Shown one piece after another: positions 1 to 12,111 of a DNA stretch of 64,000 nt. Positions within the stretch are counted from its first letter, which is position 1. Each line of letters opens with the position of its first letter. The position numbers were made by a program, and so were the translations under genes. The notes beneath the pieces are model-generated. The model was not told where the DNA came from. It worked only from the letters and a program-made list of their open reading frames with translations, and did no database searches. The DNA comes from Nymphaea colorata (taxonomy: Eukaryota; Streptophyta; Magnoliopsida; Nymphaeales; Nymphaeaceae), in the NCBI RefSeq assembly GCF_008831285.2, contig NC_045139.1, positions 29,863,206-29,927,205 on the forward strand, written 5' to 3'.

Positions 1-1494
1 ATGAATCTACTTCAAAGATTAAACTAGATTTATAAGACATTAGAACTAACAATGTTCTATGAATCTGGCCCAACATTTGAGGTAGATTCAGTTAAGTTAT
101 ATTCATAAGACATTAGAACTAACAATGTTATATGAATCTAGCCCAACATTTGAGGTAGATTCATAAAATACTCACATAGTATTTCTGCTGCCAAACAATG
201 ATTTCTAAACGAAAAATTATGTATCGGTCAAACTGATTCAGTTTCTTCGTAATGGTGCACGGATTTGATTGAGAAATGCTCTAAAAAACTAGCAGCTTAC
301 CATTAGCCATCTTCCAGAAGCGTACTGCTAGTTGTGGAGTTGTAATGCAGTAAGTACTTATAAAACAAATTTAATATTAAAAAGACATGAAAAGGGTAAT
401 TTAGTTTTAGCGTTTCTGTCCAAGGAACATGTTTGATGCTCCGTCAGTATTTATTAAAGAAAGGAAAGAAACGAACGGTAGAATATTTTATATGCTCAAA
501 TGTTGGAATTCTTTGAGTTGAATATTTAGGAAAATGGTTAAAATCCATAGCTAGAGAATGAGGTATGGAATATTATAATATGAGGACAATGCTTGAATGG
601 GTTTGTACATAATCCACCACGGAAAATAGTTTTGGTTAAATTATAAATTATTATCTAGGTAATACAGTAAACTCTATATTTTTTAACTATATATAGCACT
701 TACTCTGGCATCTAATTCTAGAATCTTTTGAGACATGCATACAAGTAGTGACAGAATAAGATCTCTTTATTTGTATCATTGACAATAACATGTTTATTGT
801 TAGGAAGTTATTATTATATCATATAATTATTATTTTGAATATCAGTAGAAAATAAGGTGATTTAAGTATAATTGATCATGTAATGAATATTATTATGTAT
901 GGTTAAGAAAGCTAATACAAGCTAATGAACTTACAACTTGCTTTTTTTTTATCAAGGGCATCTTGATCTTTTTATCATATTAACTCCAGCTCAAATTAGT
1001 TATCACTCAGGTTAATGAGCAAATCATTGTTTTTCAATAGTAAAACAGCTAGTTACCGTCAGTTCTTTAGGTGACTTTAAAAAAAAATGTTAAAAATGGA
1101 AATTAGGAAGGCATGGATATACTGTTAAAATCAAGTAAATTCAGAAAGAAACAAATCTTGACAGTTGCAGTGAAGAGGTCCTAATGAATCTAACTATTTA
1201 AACTGTGTGCCTTTTGGTTGTTCTGTTAGAACGGGAAGGAAAGAAGAAAGGTGGGGAGACATCTAACAGGGAATCTGAAAATTGATGGCTAATGTGATTG
1301 TATAAGTCATCTTCTTTTATGTTATGCTCCACAGTTCTTTGTTGGACATCTAGTCACCTTCACCTTGTCGACCACAAAATGTTGTTATATATATGTGTGG
1401 GTTGCCCATAATGGTTTTGTAAAGAGCAGTAGTGGACCTTCCAGTGTAAAACATTCCAACACACTGGGGCTATAAGAAGAGCTCAGTGAGCCAC
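1..1494. other. AT-rich upstream spacer and putative AVT1 promoter
   Basis: I see no coding region here. Apart from the 73-bp tandem repeat at its left end, the stretch is unremarkable AT-rich DNA. A TATA-like run (ttatatatatg) near 1384-1395 lies about 100 bases before the proposed AVT1 start codon and is a reasonable but unproven core promoter. Confidence 0.4.
32..163. repeat. Tandem repeat, two copies, 73-bp period
   Basis: The block starting ataagacattagaac at 32 recurs at 105 with only a few substitutions over about 59 bases; a shorter unrelated spacer completes the 73-bp period. It may continue to the left of the window. No function is evident. Confidence 0.85.
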
Positions 1495-4400
1495 ATGAGT
1501 TTTCGAGCGACCATGGACATTGAGCACCAACTTCAGCAAGGGGCAAGTCATGCTCAGACTGGCACTACCTTCATCAAGACATGCTTTAATGGCCTTAATG
1601 CACTTGCAGGTCTCTCTCTCTCTCTCTCCCTAATGGTGTCTCGTTTCTCCTTTCTCTTTCGGTTTCTCTTGATAATGGTTTCTCCTTTTTGAAGGTTCTT
1701 CCAGCAAGCTTGTTAAAAGTTTGGCACCATAGTATTAGCACTGAACTCTCTCTCTCTCTCTCTCTCTCTCGCTTTCTCTTTCTGCTTGTACGACAATGGT
1801 GCTTGCTTCGTAAAGGCGAAGCAGATTTTGTGATGGCAGCCCGAACAAAAAGAACAGTGCATGTTAGGGATCAGACACACCGGTTATGTTCGTCCTGCCA
1901 TTCAAAAACTACTGTTATTTGCTCGTTTCATTTTTTCCTTAGAGGAAGGAACAGTTTTCAATTTTGTTGCCTTCATTTTTTTTCTTTTTTGTGCTTATAA
2001 GGAGTTCACTTGCCCCTAGTGGTTCAGAGACGGTCAGTTCTTAGTTTGAGTAATTCTCAAGATGGTTGGCTCAATGGTTAGGGAAAGGGTTGGTAGGTGG
2101 CAAGTTGCTATTTCAAATTTCTCAGCATCAATTGTCTGTGCTACAAAAAAGATGCCACTAACTTCTACGTGGCACCTGAAGACATGAAAGTAGACTTTTT
2201 ACATTAGGGAGATGAAGAGTTTGGTAAGAACTTCGGCTCTCTTTTGAGTGGCAGTCCCTGGTTTGAGTAGCATGACCACTCGCTTTACCTTATGGGCACA
2301 TGAATAGATTTGAGGTTTTACGCCAATAACGTACTCTCAGTGCTGAATAAGAACGGTGAGATCGTGGGTCAAACCTAACCTTTTCGCATCACTTGCAAAG
2401 TCAAAGGTTTAGTCAATGAAAAGTCGGTATGACAAGAGAAGCAGAAGCAGCATAGGGCAAGGAAAGGAACCACCAGTCATAACAAAGTGGTTCAATGCCA
2501 AATAAAAGCTGAGAATGGCTGCTTCCCTTTATACAATTAGGTGCTTGCCGCATCGCTTAGCTTTGGCTTCCCTTTAGTCAAAACACTCCTTTCAATCTAT
2601 AGTTGGCATTAGTTCATCAGTTAGAAAGCACTCCTTTTTAACTAAGAATAGTGTGTTACTGTTTGGTAATTACCCCCAAACTATCAAACAGTAACAATAC
2701 TTTTACTGTTACCAAATGTTTCCTTTGAAATTCAAAAGATTTTTTTCATTCCTTTATTTTAAAAAGTATATTTTCAAAAATAATTTTCTAATTTCAAGTT
2801 TCCAATCCATCAAACCCCTTAAAGATTTTCTTGTCTTTTCAAGCACTGAAACCTAGCATTTTCAAGCACTGAAACCTTTGGCCGGAACCAATAATCAGAA
2901 TCCTCCCTTCTTGTAACACATGTCAAACAGACAGGAGGAACGCTAAAGAGTAATTGGATTCGCACATACAAGTACCTTCCGTCTTGAGGGTACTCTCAGT
3001 GAGCTATTGAAAAAATCGGCACTAGAGTTTTAGAACAGAAGTATTGCTGACATGAGTTCACGTTTCAAGGATCATAAAATTTGTTACATTTGCTCTTGTT
3101 GGGTGAAAACTAAACCAGCTGAATCGTGAGAGCAATATGGTTAAATAGCTCATAAGCTAGTAGGCTTTTTCAAATAACTTATAAGTCATGTACCTTTCAC
3201 GCAAACGGCCAAGTGGATGGACACCCATAAGTTTTAAGCTGAAACACAGTGGGGTAGGCGACCGACAGGACAAAAAATGAAAGATAGTGTTGAGGTTGTG
3301 CTACCAGAGATGAGTTCTCCGGCTGAGAGTAGCTGCCACTGGTTATTACACTGTCGAGATGCCGCTAAGTTTCGCGTTTCAATTTCAGGTGCAGTTTCTA
3401 GTGGTAACGGGAAAAGGAAAGGTAGAAGCTGAAACTCAATGATGAGACCTGAACTTTGTCTCCCTCCACCTTGACCTTTGTCACAGTGCCATCTTCTCAA
3501 AAGCACAGTGGTGGAGAAGATTCTGCTGAGGTTTTCCTTCCTTTGAGCAAACCTATTAAGTGGTATGATCAGTGGGGGATTTTTCATCAAAAAGAACCCA
3601 AAAAAAGTATTACTTTTTTCAATGATTTATATGTGTGAAACAACAGAATGGTCAGAAGGGCTCTGCTGACCTTCGTTTGAACGTTACAAGTTGAAAACCC
3701 TTAATAAGTTGGCAAACAAATGAAGTGACTGTTTTTAATCAGAACTTTCTATGTTGCGATGGGTAAAAGAGATCAGTATTTTTAAGAATTGTAGTTCAAA
3801 TCCCTACCTGACAATGAAGACCCATAAATGAAAAGAAAGAACTCTCACTAATTCTTTCTTCTCTGCAGGAGTTGGTATATTATCAATACCATACGCACTT
3901 TCAGAAGGAGGATGGGTAAGCTTGATCTTTCTGGTTCTGGTAGCTGCTGTATGTTGCTATACAGGCATCCTTCTGAAAAGATGCATGGAAGCAGACCCAC
4001 AGGTCAGAACCTATCAGGATGTTGGTGATCTTGCCTTTGGTACTAAAGGAAGAATCACAATCTCTGCTTTCTTATTCCTGGAGCTATTCTTGGTAGCTGT
4101 CGAGTTTCTGATACTAGAAGGTGACAACTTAGCAAAACTCTTTCCTCAACTAAGTTTTAGAGTAGGGGGACACGCGATTGGAGGAAGCCAAGCGTTCATA
4201 ATCATCTCTGCTCTGGTGTTTCTCCCTACTGTTTGGCTAAGAAGCCTGAAGTTGCTCTCTTATGTGTCTGCTGGAGGTGTGGTGGCATCTGTGGTTCTTG
4301 TGGCTTCTGTCCTTTGGGCTGCTACAGTTGATGGTGTTGGTTTTCACCAGAAGGGAGAGGTTTTCAGGCTTAATGGCGTGCCCACTACTGTCAGCATCAT

Positions 4401-5596
4401 CACCTTTTGTTATTGCGGGCATTCTTTATTCCCCACAATCTGTTCTTCAATGAAAGACAGAACTGAGTTCCCTAAGGTGAAGTTTTTTCTTTGTACGAGC
4501 TACAAAGTGAACTTATGCTCTCTCTCTATATGCAGGGAATCTTCTTGAGCCATATGGAACTTTTTTTGTTTAACTTTTTACTGTTTATGTTTACAATAGA
4601 CGCGTGCTTTCGCGCACCACGTTTTGTAATTTAATCACCACGAATTCATCTTGGAAGATTTCCATTTAGGAGGGCTGCTTTGTCAATCGGTCTTTAAAAA
4701 GTCTCATTTCTGAATTTTTTTTTGTATAAAACCCAACTTTTGGTAGCAACTGTGAAATGATGACCACCTATATCATTGCCCTTAACTATGTCTAGAAACT
4801 CAGTTGAGCAGGAAGATATGATAGTAGTATCCTTCTTTTCACAAAGCACAAACTGTAGGTAGTATAAAATAGCATACTTTCAGCCTCTTCTTTTAGCAGT
4901 TGCCAGCAGTAGTTGAATCTGTGTCAAAAGAACTACAAACGTAAAGCTTGTTCTTTGTTTGTGACCGAGATAAAAGCCTCTAACCTAACACGCACACGGT
5001 GCAAGTGGTCATTAAATATTTCAAAGTCTTGCACGTCATCCTTTCCGTAAAAAATGATAATCTATGACATTGTATTGCAGGTACTGTTTGCTTGTTTTGT
5101 CATCTGCACGTTCAATTATGGATCAATGGCAGTACTCGGATACTTGATGTATGGAAATGAAGTAAAGTCTCAGCTGACGTTGAATCTTCCGGTGGAGAAG
5201 CTAAGCTCCAAAATAGCAATATATGTCACCTTGGTAAATCCTTTGACCAAATATGCACTGATCGTTACACCAATAGCTGCCACCATTGAAGACAACTTGA
5301 TGTCAAAGAGGACCATCATCACCAGCCTCCTAACAAGAACCACGCTAGTGGCAAGCACTGTCCTTGTAGCTTTGGCTGTCCCATTCTTTGGGTACATGAT
5401 GGCTTTGATAGGATCATTCCTCAGCATCACAGTTTCAGTCTTGTTTCCATGCATATGCTACTTGAAGATCTGCAAGGGCTACAGAAGGTCCAAGCTTGAG
5501 GTCGCAACAATTGCAGTGATTATGGTAGTGGGGTGTTTGATCGCTATTGAGGGTACCTATAGTTCTTTGCAAAAGATCATACAGCATCTAGGGTAA
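1495..5596 (+). CDS. AVT1-like vacuolar amino acid transporter (AAAP family)
   Basis: Three exons: 1495-1609, 3869-4476 and 5081-5596, joined in phases 1 and 0, give 412 aa. The protein has the AAAP/Aa_trans fold order known from plant AVT1 proteins: FNGLNALAGVGILSIPYAL and GGW in the first membrane helices, then FLILEGDNLAKLFP, LPTVWLRSL, CYCGHSLFP, SMKDRTEFPK, and GYLMYGNEVKSQLTLNLP with NPLTKYAL near the end. It is hydrophobic throughout, with about 11 predicted membrane helices. Family members move neutral amino acids across the tonoplast; the substrate here is inferred. The start at 1495 gives a short N-terminus like the compact AVT1 subgroup; 1513 is an alternative. The first donor is immediately followed by a CT tract. 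The gene converges on the PPR gene downstream. Confidence 0.88.
1611..1628. repeat. (CT)n microsatellite abutting a splice donor
   Basis: Nine TC dinucleotides follow directly after the GT-type donor of AVT1 exon 1, so the first intron starts with a pyrimidine-only tract. Confidence 0.95.
1746..1770. repeat. (CT)n microsatellite
   Basis: About 25 bases of uninterrupted CT within intron 1 of the AVT1-like gene. Confidence 0.95.
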
Positions 5597-5991
5597 GTGA
5601 ATTGCCAGATATAAAAGGTCCAAATGAAAATATAGAAATATCACTTTACAGGGGCGGCGAGGAATGCCAGCAGTAATTTCTCTTCTACACATGCATTCAT
5701 GATTCAAATGGCCCCTTCAAGTTGTTTAGTGCTTTGGAATGAAGTCCCTCTCCGTGAACAATAATGTAGATAACTGTCACATATAATGTCACTGCAGCCA
5801 AAGTAGAAGAATATAATGATCCAGAAAATGTAAGACATTGTCAAATCGATGGAATTTCCAGCAAAAACAAACTATAATTCTGAGTTTCCACTTAATGTTG
5901 ATAATTTTTCGTTGTCCTAAAAGCTGTACAAAAATTTGTTTGGTTCTGTAGGTCATAAATTAGTAGCTGTCCACACTTTTTACCACATGTT
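5597..5991. other. Convergent 3' intergenic space (AVT1 / PPR)
   Basis: About 395 bases separate the stop codons of two converging genes, so the two 3' UTRs must share or overlap here. I checked the minus strand for a continuation of the PPR protein (E+ or DYW domain) and found none. Confidence 0.7.
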
Positions 5992-7770
5992 TTATACCTC
6001 AATCGCACTGCAACCCGGCTTACCATTGATGGGTCCTCTAACAGCCATACCTTCCCTTAGTTCCAACACATTCTCCCACTGAGAATTTGATGCATAAATG
6101 TTTGATAACAGTACATAGTTTCCACTGTAAGTTGGTTCCAACTCAAGTATAACAGACATGATTCGCCCTGCCAGAGCATCATTTCCATGGTATTTACATG
6201 CTCCAAGCAAGCTCCTCCACACTACAGAATCAGGCTTGATAGGCATAGACTCTACAAACTCAAATGCCTTAGCCACCAACCCTGCTCGACACAGAAGATC
6301 CACCATACATCCGTAATGGTCCATGCCTGGTGCAATTCCATGTTCCTTGACCATGGAATTGAAACACTGAAGGCCCTCATCTACCAATCCTGCATGACTA
6401 CATCCATGCAAGACGCTCAGAAAAACAACATCATCAGGTCTGAACCCTTCCCTTTGCATCTGAATAAATCGAATAAGAGCAGCTCTTCCATGTCCATGTA
6501 TTGATAGCCCCTTAATCATTGCCGTCCAAGAAACTAATGTCCTTTTTCTCATTCTGTTGAAAATCTGACATGCTTTCCCCAAGCTTCCACATTTTGCATG
6601 CATATCAATTAGTGCATTAGCTATCACAGTGTTCTCCCCAAACTCTTTTCTCCTGACGTAGTCATCTATCAATTCTGCAAGCAAGGAATAGCCAGACTTT
6701 GCACATGTACAAAGAATACCCAAGACGGCAACCTGATCAGGTTCAATATTTTGAGACTCCATTTCCCAGAAAAGCCTCAGTGCTGACTCAAACAGACCAT
6801 TTTCAGTATAGCCATTGATCAAAGCCGTCCATGACACCACATTTTTTTCAGACATTCGATCAAAAAGTTGGTGAGCGGTACTTAACTGGCCACATTTACA
6901 GTACATGTCCACCAATGAGTTACAGACGAAGACGTCCACATTGACCACATTCTTCACCACATATCCATGCACCATCTTTCCCAATTTCAAGTTCGCAATA
7001 TTAGAACAAGCGGAAAGGATGCTAACAACAGCAACCTCATTCGCCCTAAAATTTTCACTAATCATAGCACAAGACAGCCAAAGTGCCTCAAGAGGTTGAC
7101 GCTTCTGAACATGCACAGCAATAACAGCATTCCATGACACCGAATCCCTGTAAGACATTCTATCAAACAACTGACGCGCGACCTGTACATCACCAAAAGA
7201 ACCGTGCAATTTTAGGAGAGCAGTTTGTATGATCAGGCCCGAACTGAACCCCATTTTCAGAACATGGCAATGGACCATCTTGCCTTCACAATACCTCGAG
7301 GAGACGACACAAGCCCGGATCAAAAACTGAGCCGTGAAACTATCAACCTGAATTCCTCTCTTCCTCATATGGGCGTACACCAAAATCACCTTGAGTGGAG
7401 TGCTCGTCTTCAAATAACCCCTAAGAACTACGTTCCACGTGAAAGTACGTGCGTTTCCAATCCAATCAGCGATCAAGAAGGCGTGGTTCAAGCTCTCCAG
7501 AAGATGAAAAGCGGCGGCGAATTCGACCAATTTGGAGGCCACAAAAGGGTCGCGGACGAGTCCCGAGGCCACTGTTTGAGCGTGGATTTGGTAGAGTTGG
7601 TCCACCTCTTTGCATCTATGGAGTAGAGAGAGAAGGGAACCAAGGGACGGATAGTTGGCAGTTGATGCTCGCGCCGATAGGCAACGTTGGGATGATCTGG
7701 TCGCCACAGGAAAAAAAGAATAGCCACGATGCGAAGAGATCTCATAAGAGATGCAGAGCAGGATCTGCAT
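5992..7770 (-). CDS. PLS-class pentatricopeptide repeat protein, E subgroup
   Basis: A single intronless frame of 592 aa, typical for plant PPR genes. The first ~40 residues are rich in Ser and Arg, as in a mitochondrial or plastid transit peptide. From about residue 95 come repeated PPR units with signatures such as TWNVVLRGY, SVSWNAVIAV, VCNSLVDMYCKCGQL, NVVSWTALINGY and TLVSWTAMIKGL, spaced in the P-L-S pattern. The C-terminus (from YGCMVDLLCRAG to KPGCSAIEV) is the E motif that follows the last repeat. The protein stops exactly at the usual SxIEV position and lacks an E+ or DYW deaminase domain. Relatives bind organelle transcripts and help select C-to-U editing sites, often with a DYW partner in trans; the target here is unknown. 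Confidence 0.93.
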   Translation of the reverse strand: MQILLCISYEISSHRGYSFFPVATRSSQRCLSARASTANYPSLGSLLSLLHRCKEVDQLYQIHAQTVASGLVRDPFVASKLVEFAAAFHLLESLNHAFLIADWIGNARTFTWNVVLRGYLKTSTPLKVILVYAHMRKRGIQVDSFTAQFLIRACVVSSRYCEGKMVHCHVLKMGFSSGLIIQTALLKLHGSFGDVQVARQLFDRMSYRDSVSWNAVIAVHVQKRQPLEALWLSCAMISENFRANEVAVVSILSACSNIANLKLGKMVHGYVVKNVVNVDVFVCNSLVDMYCKCGQLSTAHQLFDRMSEKNVVSWTALINGYTENGLFESALRLFWEMESQNIEPDQVAVLGILCTCAKSGYSLLAELIDDYVRRKEFGENTVIANALIDMHAKCGSLGKACQIFNRMRKRTLVSWTAMIKGLSIHGHGRAALIRFIQMQREGFRPDDVVFLSVLHGCSHAGLVDEGLQCFNSMVKEHGIAPGMDHYGCMVDLLCRAGLVAKAFEFVESMPIKPDSVVWRSLLGACKYHGNDALAGRIMSVILELEPTYSGNYVLLSNIYASNSQWENVLELREGMAVRGPINGKPGCSAIEV

Positions 7771-7988
7771 TTGAGAGGTGGGAAGAAGGAACTGCGAAAG
7801 GGCAAGCCGCCACTAATAGTGGGGAAGAAGACGAAGCCTGAAAAATATCGCGTTTTCAATGTCCAATGTACTTAGTCGCAAAATATCGCTTGTGTTGAAC
7901 GTACAGAGGTGTCAACGAGGACATTACTGCCATATTTGCTATAGTTTTGATGTTTTTCCACTTTTATGTGTTGGATTTTTCCTATGTA

Positions 7989-7995
<7 letters not shown>

Positions 7996-8022
<27 letters not shown>
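7996..8022. repeat. (TA)n microsatellite
   Basis: An uninterrupted run of TA dinucleotides about 27 bases long, preceded by a short GT run. Confidence 0.95.
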
Positions 8023-8026
<4 letters not shown>

Positions 8027-8577
8027 TGAGATGAGGACAACCTATATTAACTATGTCTACTTGGTTAAGCCGAGATACAGCACTAGTTCCCTCTTTGTTC
8101 GTGAGATCTAGTAAACAAATTTAAATTTGAAATAGAAGAAGTACAAACTGTACATAGTCTAAAATGCATATTGTAAGGCCCTTATTTTGGCAATTTCCAG
8201 AAATACTTGAACCTATATATAAAAAATGCAAATCCAAAGCGTGCTCTTTGATCTACATATGGTTAATAGATTATAAGCCTCTAACTTAAATGCATACACA
8301 CATCCTTATTTGAATATCAGGTGAGCAATCTACACCAGCATATCTTAGTATATCTTTCAACAAGACATCAAAGGTCCGCTATTGTTAAAGTTTATGGAAA
8401 CTATTAAAATAATTTGCAAAATCCAGTACAACAAATTTTTAAAGTCCAGCGCATTAAGAAAATCTTCCGTTCAGCTTCTTTCTGGAGAAGAGCAAACAGC
8501 AGGCCTTAACCATCATTAGATCCAAGAAGACCCTTACCTTTCTTCCCGACAGAGGGTTATGTGCATGTCCTGTGTGT

Positions 8578-8593
8578 ACAAGCACGTGCTTGT
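8578..8593. repeat. Perfect 16-bp palindrome containing CACGTG
   Basis: acaagcacgtgcttgt equals its own reverse complement and centres on a G-box core. It lies downstream of VPS29, so a promoter role is not obvious. Confidence 0.8.
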
Positions 8594-8948
8594 GTGTGCT
8601 CTTAAGTGGGTGTACGCTCGTGTATTTAGTCTGCAAGCAGAGTAGATGAAGATTACACATTCTTGATGAAAATATTGCTCAAACAATTCCACCCCAAAGG
8701 TTTAGTTTCACTTGGTGCTTCCCCTCCCCAACATACACATGCACATACATGCATACAAACGCCGCACAAATGCACTTGGAAAGACATGGAAAGAAGTCTA
8801 TACATCAGCAGGAAACAGTAGTCCTGTATGAGGTAACCTGATCCCAAATTCTGCAACCATTTATCCGACACACTACACAAAGTCCTGCTGTCAATTTGGC
8901 ATCTCTAAGTTGAACAGTTACAGTAGTCGAAGCTTCAATGCAATTAGT

Positions 8949-11900
8949 TCAGTGTGTGGTTGTTTTCTTGAAATCAATCTTGTCAACCTTGACTTCTCCA
9001 TCAATCAATTCATAGACATATACCACAACACGAAGTCCATCAATGTCCATAAGGACAAAGCTGGGATTAACATCATATGTGACACTGCTATATGCACCTG
9101 TTGCAGAGCCAGGGTTTATGACCACGCCTCCCTCATGCTTGTAGGCCTTGAATTGGTGAGTGTGGCCAGTAACAAGGATGTCCACCTCCAGTTGCCTCTG
9201 AAGCATGGCTAGAGAATCCAAGTCACCCCATGGGACAACCTTCATTTCAAGCAAAGACCAATTAAATATTGCATGAAACAGAAGAAACTAAGCAAAACCA
9301 GGTCATTAGAAGAAAAAACCATCATAATTTAGTGGTAGGCCATCTGCATTCCTGTTCTTCAGATATGATTAATAAGTTGTGGAAACTGATCAAGTTGAAA
9401 TTGCTTAAGAAGTTATATAACCGAGCGTGAATTGTCATTATTTTTTGATGGTTCATACGCTCCCATGTTCACTTACTCAGCAAGCTTCCAGTGTCAAAAT
9501 TGAAAATTTAGAAAAATGAGAAACCAGATCTGCTGTTTAGTATAAAGATACTAATGTGTCAGAAGTAACTGAATTGTGGCTGTCAGCCTATCAGAGGGAG
9601 GGACTCGCTTCAACTCTCCTCCAGGTATTGGTCACCTGTTGTTGTGGAGTGGACAAATCTTGGAACCCTAGTTGGAGTGTGCCCCTGCAGTTCAATGTCT
9701 ACATGGACCAATATACTTGCAGAAAAGAACGTCTACAAAGTGCAGCCTATCAGGGAGGGACTCGCTTCAACTCTCCTCCAGGTATTGGTCACCCGTTGTT
9801 GTGGAATGGACAAATCTTGGAACCCTAGTTGGAGTGTGCCCCTGCAGTTCAATGTCTACATGGACCAATATACTTGCAGAAAAGAATGTCTACAAAGTAT
9901 CCGGTGAACACGTCACATTTGTTCGTTTACTCTGCTCATATATGTGGATGGTCTGATCAGTAAAAACACAGTATTCCAGTCAGGATAATACAACATCTAT
10001 GAAGGTTCTGTAGAGGTTCAGAAAACAATCAAAGACCCACAGTGCAGAAAATTAATTATTCAAAAAACAGAACATACACCTGAAGAACACATTTAAGGTG
10101 TGAACCATAGCAATATAACATGATCAATCGATATGCGGGCTCAGATTGTGATAACAGTTAGGAGATATTATTCACATCCTGCCAACAGGTAACCAAGTAG
10201 AGAAAACACATATACAGGCTACATATATATATATATATATAAATACACACACACAGATGTGTCCGGACAGTTTAGCTGAAAGAGAAAAGTGTCTATGTGT
10301 TCATGTATGTGTACAAACAATAGGAAATGTGTGCGTGCAAGTTGACTGAAAAAGTAAGCATCCAAAAAATTAACGGAAGTGAGGTCACACAAGAAGAATC
10401 ATACCTGATGGCCATGGCAAAGTCCAAGCTTAAACTGGCCAATCGTGAGGGTTTTAGTCTCTGGATAGCGTGCATCCTCATCATATTCACCACGAGTAAT
10501 GTGCAAGTCTGGACAAAGACTCTTCAAGTAATCATGGACTTCCTGTATAATATCAAAAAGAAAATTATTGAACTTAAGGAAAAGCAAAGTCACTTATGAG
10601 AAAGAACATAATAGAGAAGAGGAAGGCAGAAAAAACAGAGATTAAAGCCTACAACTGTCAGAGACCACTTCAAGGAAAGCAGGCCAGGTGAGATGGAGAA
10701 AAGTATCTGAACGGCAGGAACTGAATTTGATAAAAATAGGTCAAGAGAAGAATGCAATATTTCCATACTAATCCTGCAGCCATCAATGTACGACTGCAAA
10801 GTTCAACTGTAGATGCTTTCTTCTGACCTAATACAGCATGAGTGTTGTAAACAAGACAACGCCAAGTAGCAGACTTTGCTTTTGCATCATTTAAACTACT
10901 TTCAGATCTTCTAGATGACAATGAATTCAGTTTCAAACTAAGGACAGAGGTCCAGCTATACAGTGCAGCCATCAATGTACGACTGCAAAGTTCAACTGTA
11001 GATGCTTTCTTCTGACCTAATACAGCATGAGTGTTGTAAACAAGACAACGCCAAGTAGCAGACTTTGCTTTTGCATCATTTAAACTACTTTCAGATCTAC
11101 TAGATGACAATGAATTCAGTTTCAAACTAAGGACAGAGGTCCAGCTATACAGTGTGAGAGAAATTCTTGAACCATGAGACGTTTTTCCATCCATCAGCCA
11201 ATGTTATATACACTCTACTGTTATGTTTTTTTCTGATGCAACAGAAAGCTGTCAACAAGGAAGCGAAAAGCAAAGCCCCTTCAAGAGTACATATCGCGCA
11301 GGGACATTGAAAACCCATGAAATTTAGCCAGAGAAATCCACAAGAAACTTTCTTAACTTGTTTAAATAATGACAGAAGCAGAGATTAGGACAAAAAAGAA
11401 CTGATGTCTGGTTCCCAGTTCAATTTACAAAAAATTCTTCAACATCCATTGGGATTCTTTTACAGTATTTGGCTGACATATAAACGCCAACCTTTTCATC
11501 TACATGCACTCCATATACCTAAAAAAGTTTCAATATTTCAAACTGGTGGGTCTTTAACGTAAGAAGCAGCGGATGAAGGACCAATCTTTTTAGCTGATAA
11601 ATTTGCAGACTAAACGATCCCTTTTAAATTTGGTTCCTTGGAGTCTACGCTCATGATAATCTACTACAGCGGCACACATGCAGGTAGTGCCCGCTAACAC
11701 CAAGGAGAGTTGACAAGAAGTGTATTCTTTTCAAGATCGCAATCTAGATCATCGTAATTGTTGACTCTAGAATCTTCACCGAAACTTTCTTCTCTTATTC
11801 CGCCAAAACGTTTAGAAGAAACGAGCAAGACTCTCCCACAAAGTCAACCTTTGCACGAGAAATAAATTACCTCAAGAAAAGGGAAATCGTGAGAAATGGA

Positions 11901-12111
11901 AAAGCAAAGCAAAACGATCATCAAACCTAAACCTACCAACAACCACGATACGCTTTCCGTGTAATGGAAAGATTGTTACCTTTATGCACAGGTTTCCGGG
12001 ACAAATTATGTGCTGAATCTTTCCGGGAACAAGCATAGACTTGAATTTAGCAGGCAGATCGGCTGCTCTATGTGGGATGTGAAGATCTCCAAGGGCAAGC
12101 ACGAGCACCAT
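8949..12111 (-). CDS. VPS29: VPS29, retromer core subunit
   Basis: Three exons on the minus strand: 11980-12111, 10405-10542 and 8949-9239, all joined in phase 0, give 186 aa; plant VPS29 is about 190 aa. The sequence is nearly that of known plant VPS29: [93 protein letters not shown] and [15 protein letters not shown]. It has a metallophosphoesterase fold that in the family acts as a scaffold. VPS29 joins VPS35 and VPS26 on endosomes and prevacuolar compartments to recycle vacuolar sorting receptors and PIN proteins. Both introns carry their own tandem duplication, which does not touch the exons. Confidence 0.97.
9584..9898. repeat. Tandem duplication of ~157 bp in VPS29 intron 2
   Basis: The block starting cagcctatcag at 9584 recurs at 9743. 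Copies 9584-9742 and 9743-9898 differ by one 2-base indel and a few substitutions. The high identity suggests a recent event. It lies wholly within the intron. Confidence 0.95.
10222..10241. repeat. (AT)n microsatellite
   Basis: A short AT run inside VPS29 intron 2, followed by an AC-rich patch. Confidence 0.85.
10776..11153. repeat. Near-perfect tandem duplication of 189 bp in VPS29 intron 1
   Basis: Copies 10776-10964 and 10965-11153 start with gcagccatcaatgtacgac. I find one clear substitution (tct versus tac before tagatgacaatg) over the whole unit, so the duplication is very young or is being homogenised. Confidence 0.95.

Larger units (their letters stand above)
1610..3868 (+). other. 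Intron 1 of the AVT1-like gene (2.26 kb)
   Basis: The intron begins gtctctct and ends ttctctgcag. It contains two CT tracts, a T-rich patch and scattered low-complexity DNA. No open frame in it resembles a known protein. Short stretches with tRNA-like B-box motifs (ttcaaatccc near 3800, and around 2040-2130) hint at decayed SINEs but are too weak to annotate. Confidence 0.75.
7771..8948. other. Intergenic DNA: PPR upstream region and VPS29 3' flank
   Basis: No gene is seen. It includes the putative PPR promoter (7771 onward on the minus strand), a TA microsatellite, a 16-bp palindrome and GT/CA-rich patches at 8550-8780. The part next to 8949 probably contains the VPS29 3' UTR. Confidence 0.6.

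Noticed and set aside
2030-2140. Possible SINE with tRNA-like A and B boxes in AVT1 intron 1
   Set aside because: The boxes are imperfect, and no poly-A tail or target duplication could be found.
7225-7859. Long open frames on both strands opposite or overlapping the start of the PPR gene
   Set aside because: They are shadows of the PPR coding sequence or run into its upstream region, with no recognisable domains.
9556-9956. Three overlapping open frames of about 90 codons in VPS29 intron 2
   Set aside because: They arise from the ~157-bp tandem duplication being open in several frames; the peptides resemble nothing known.
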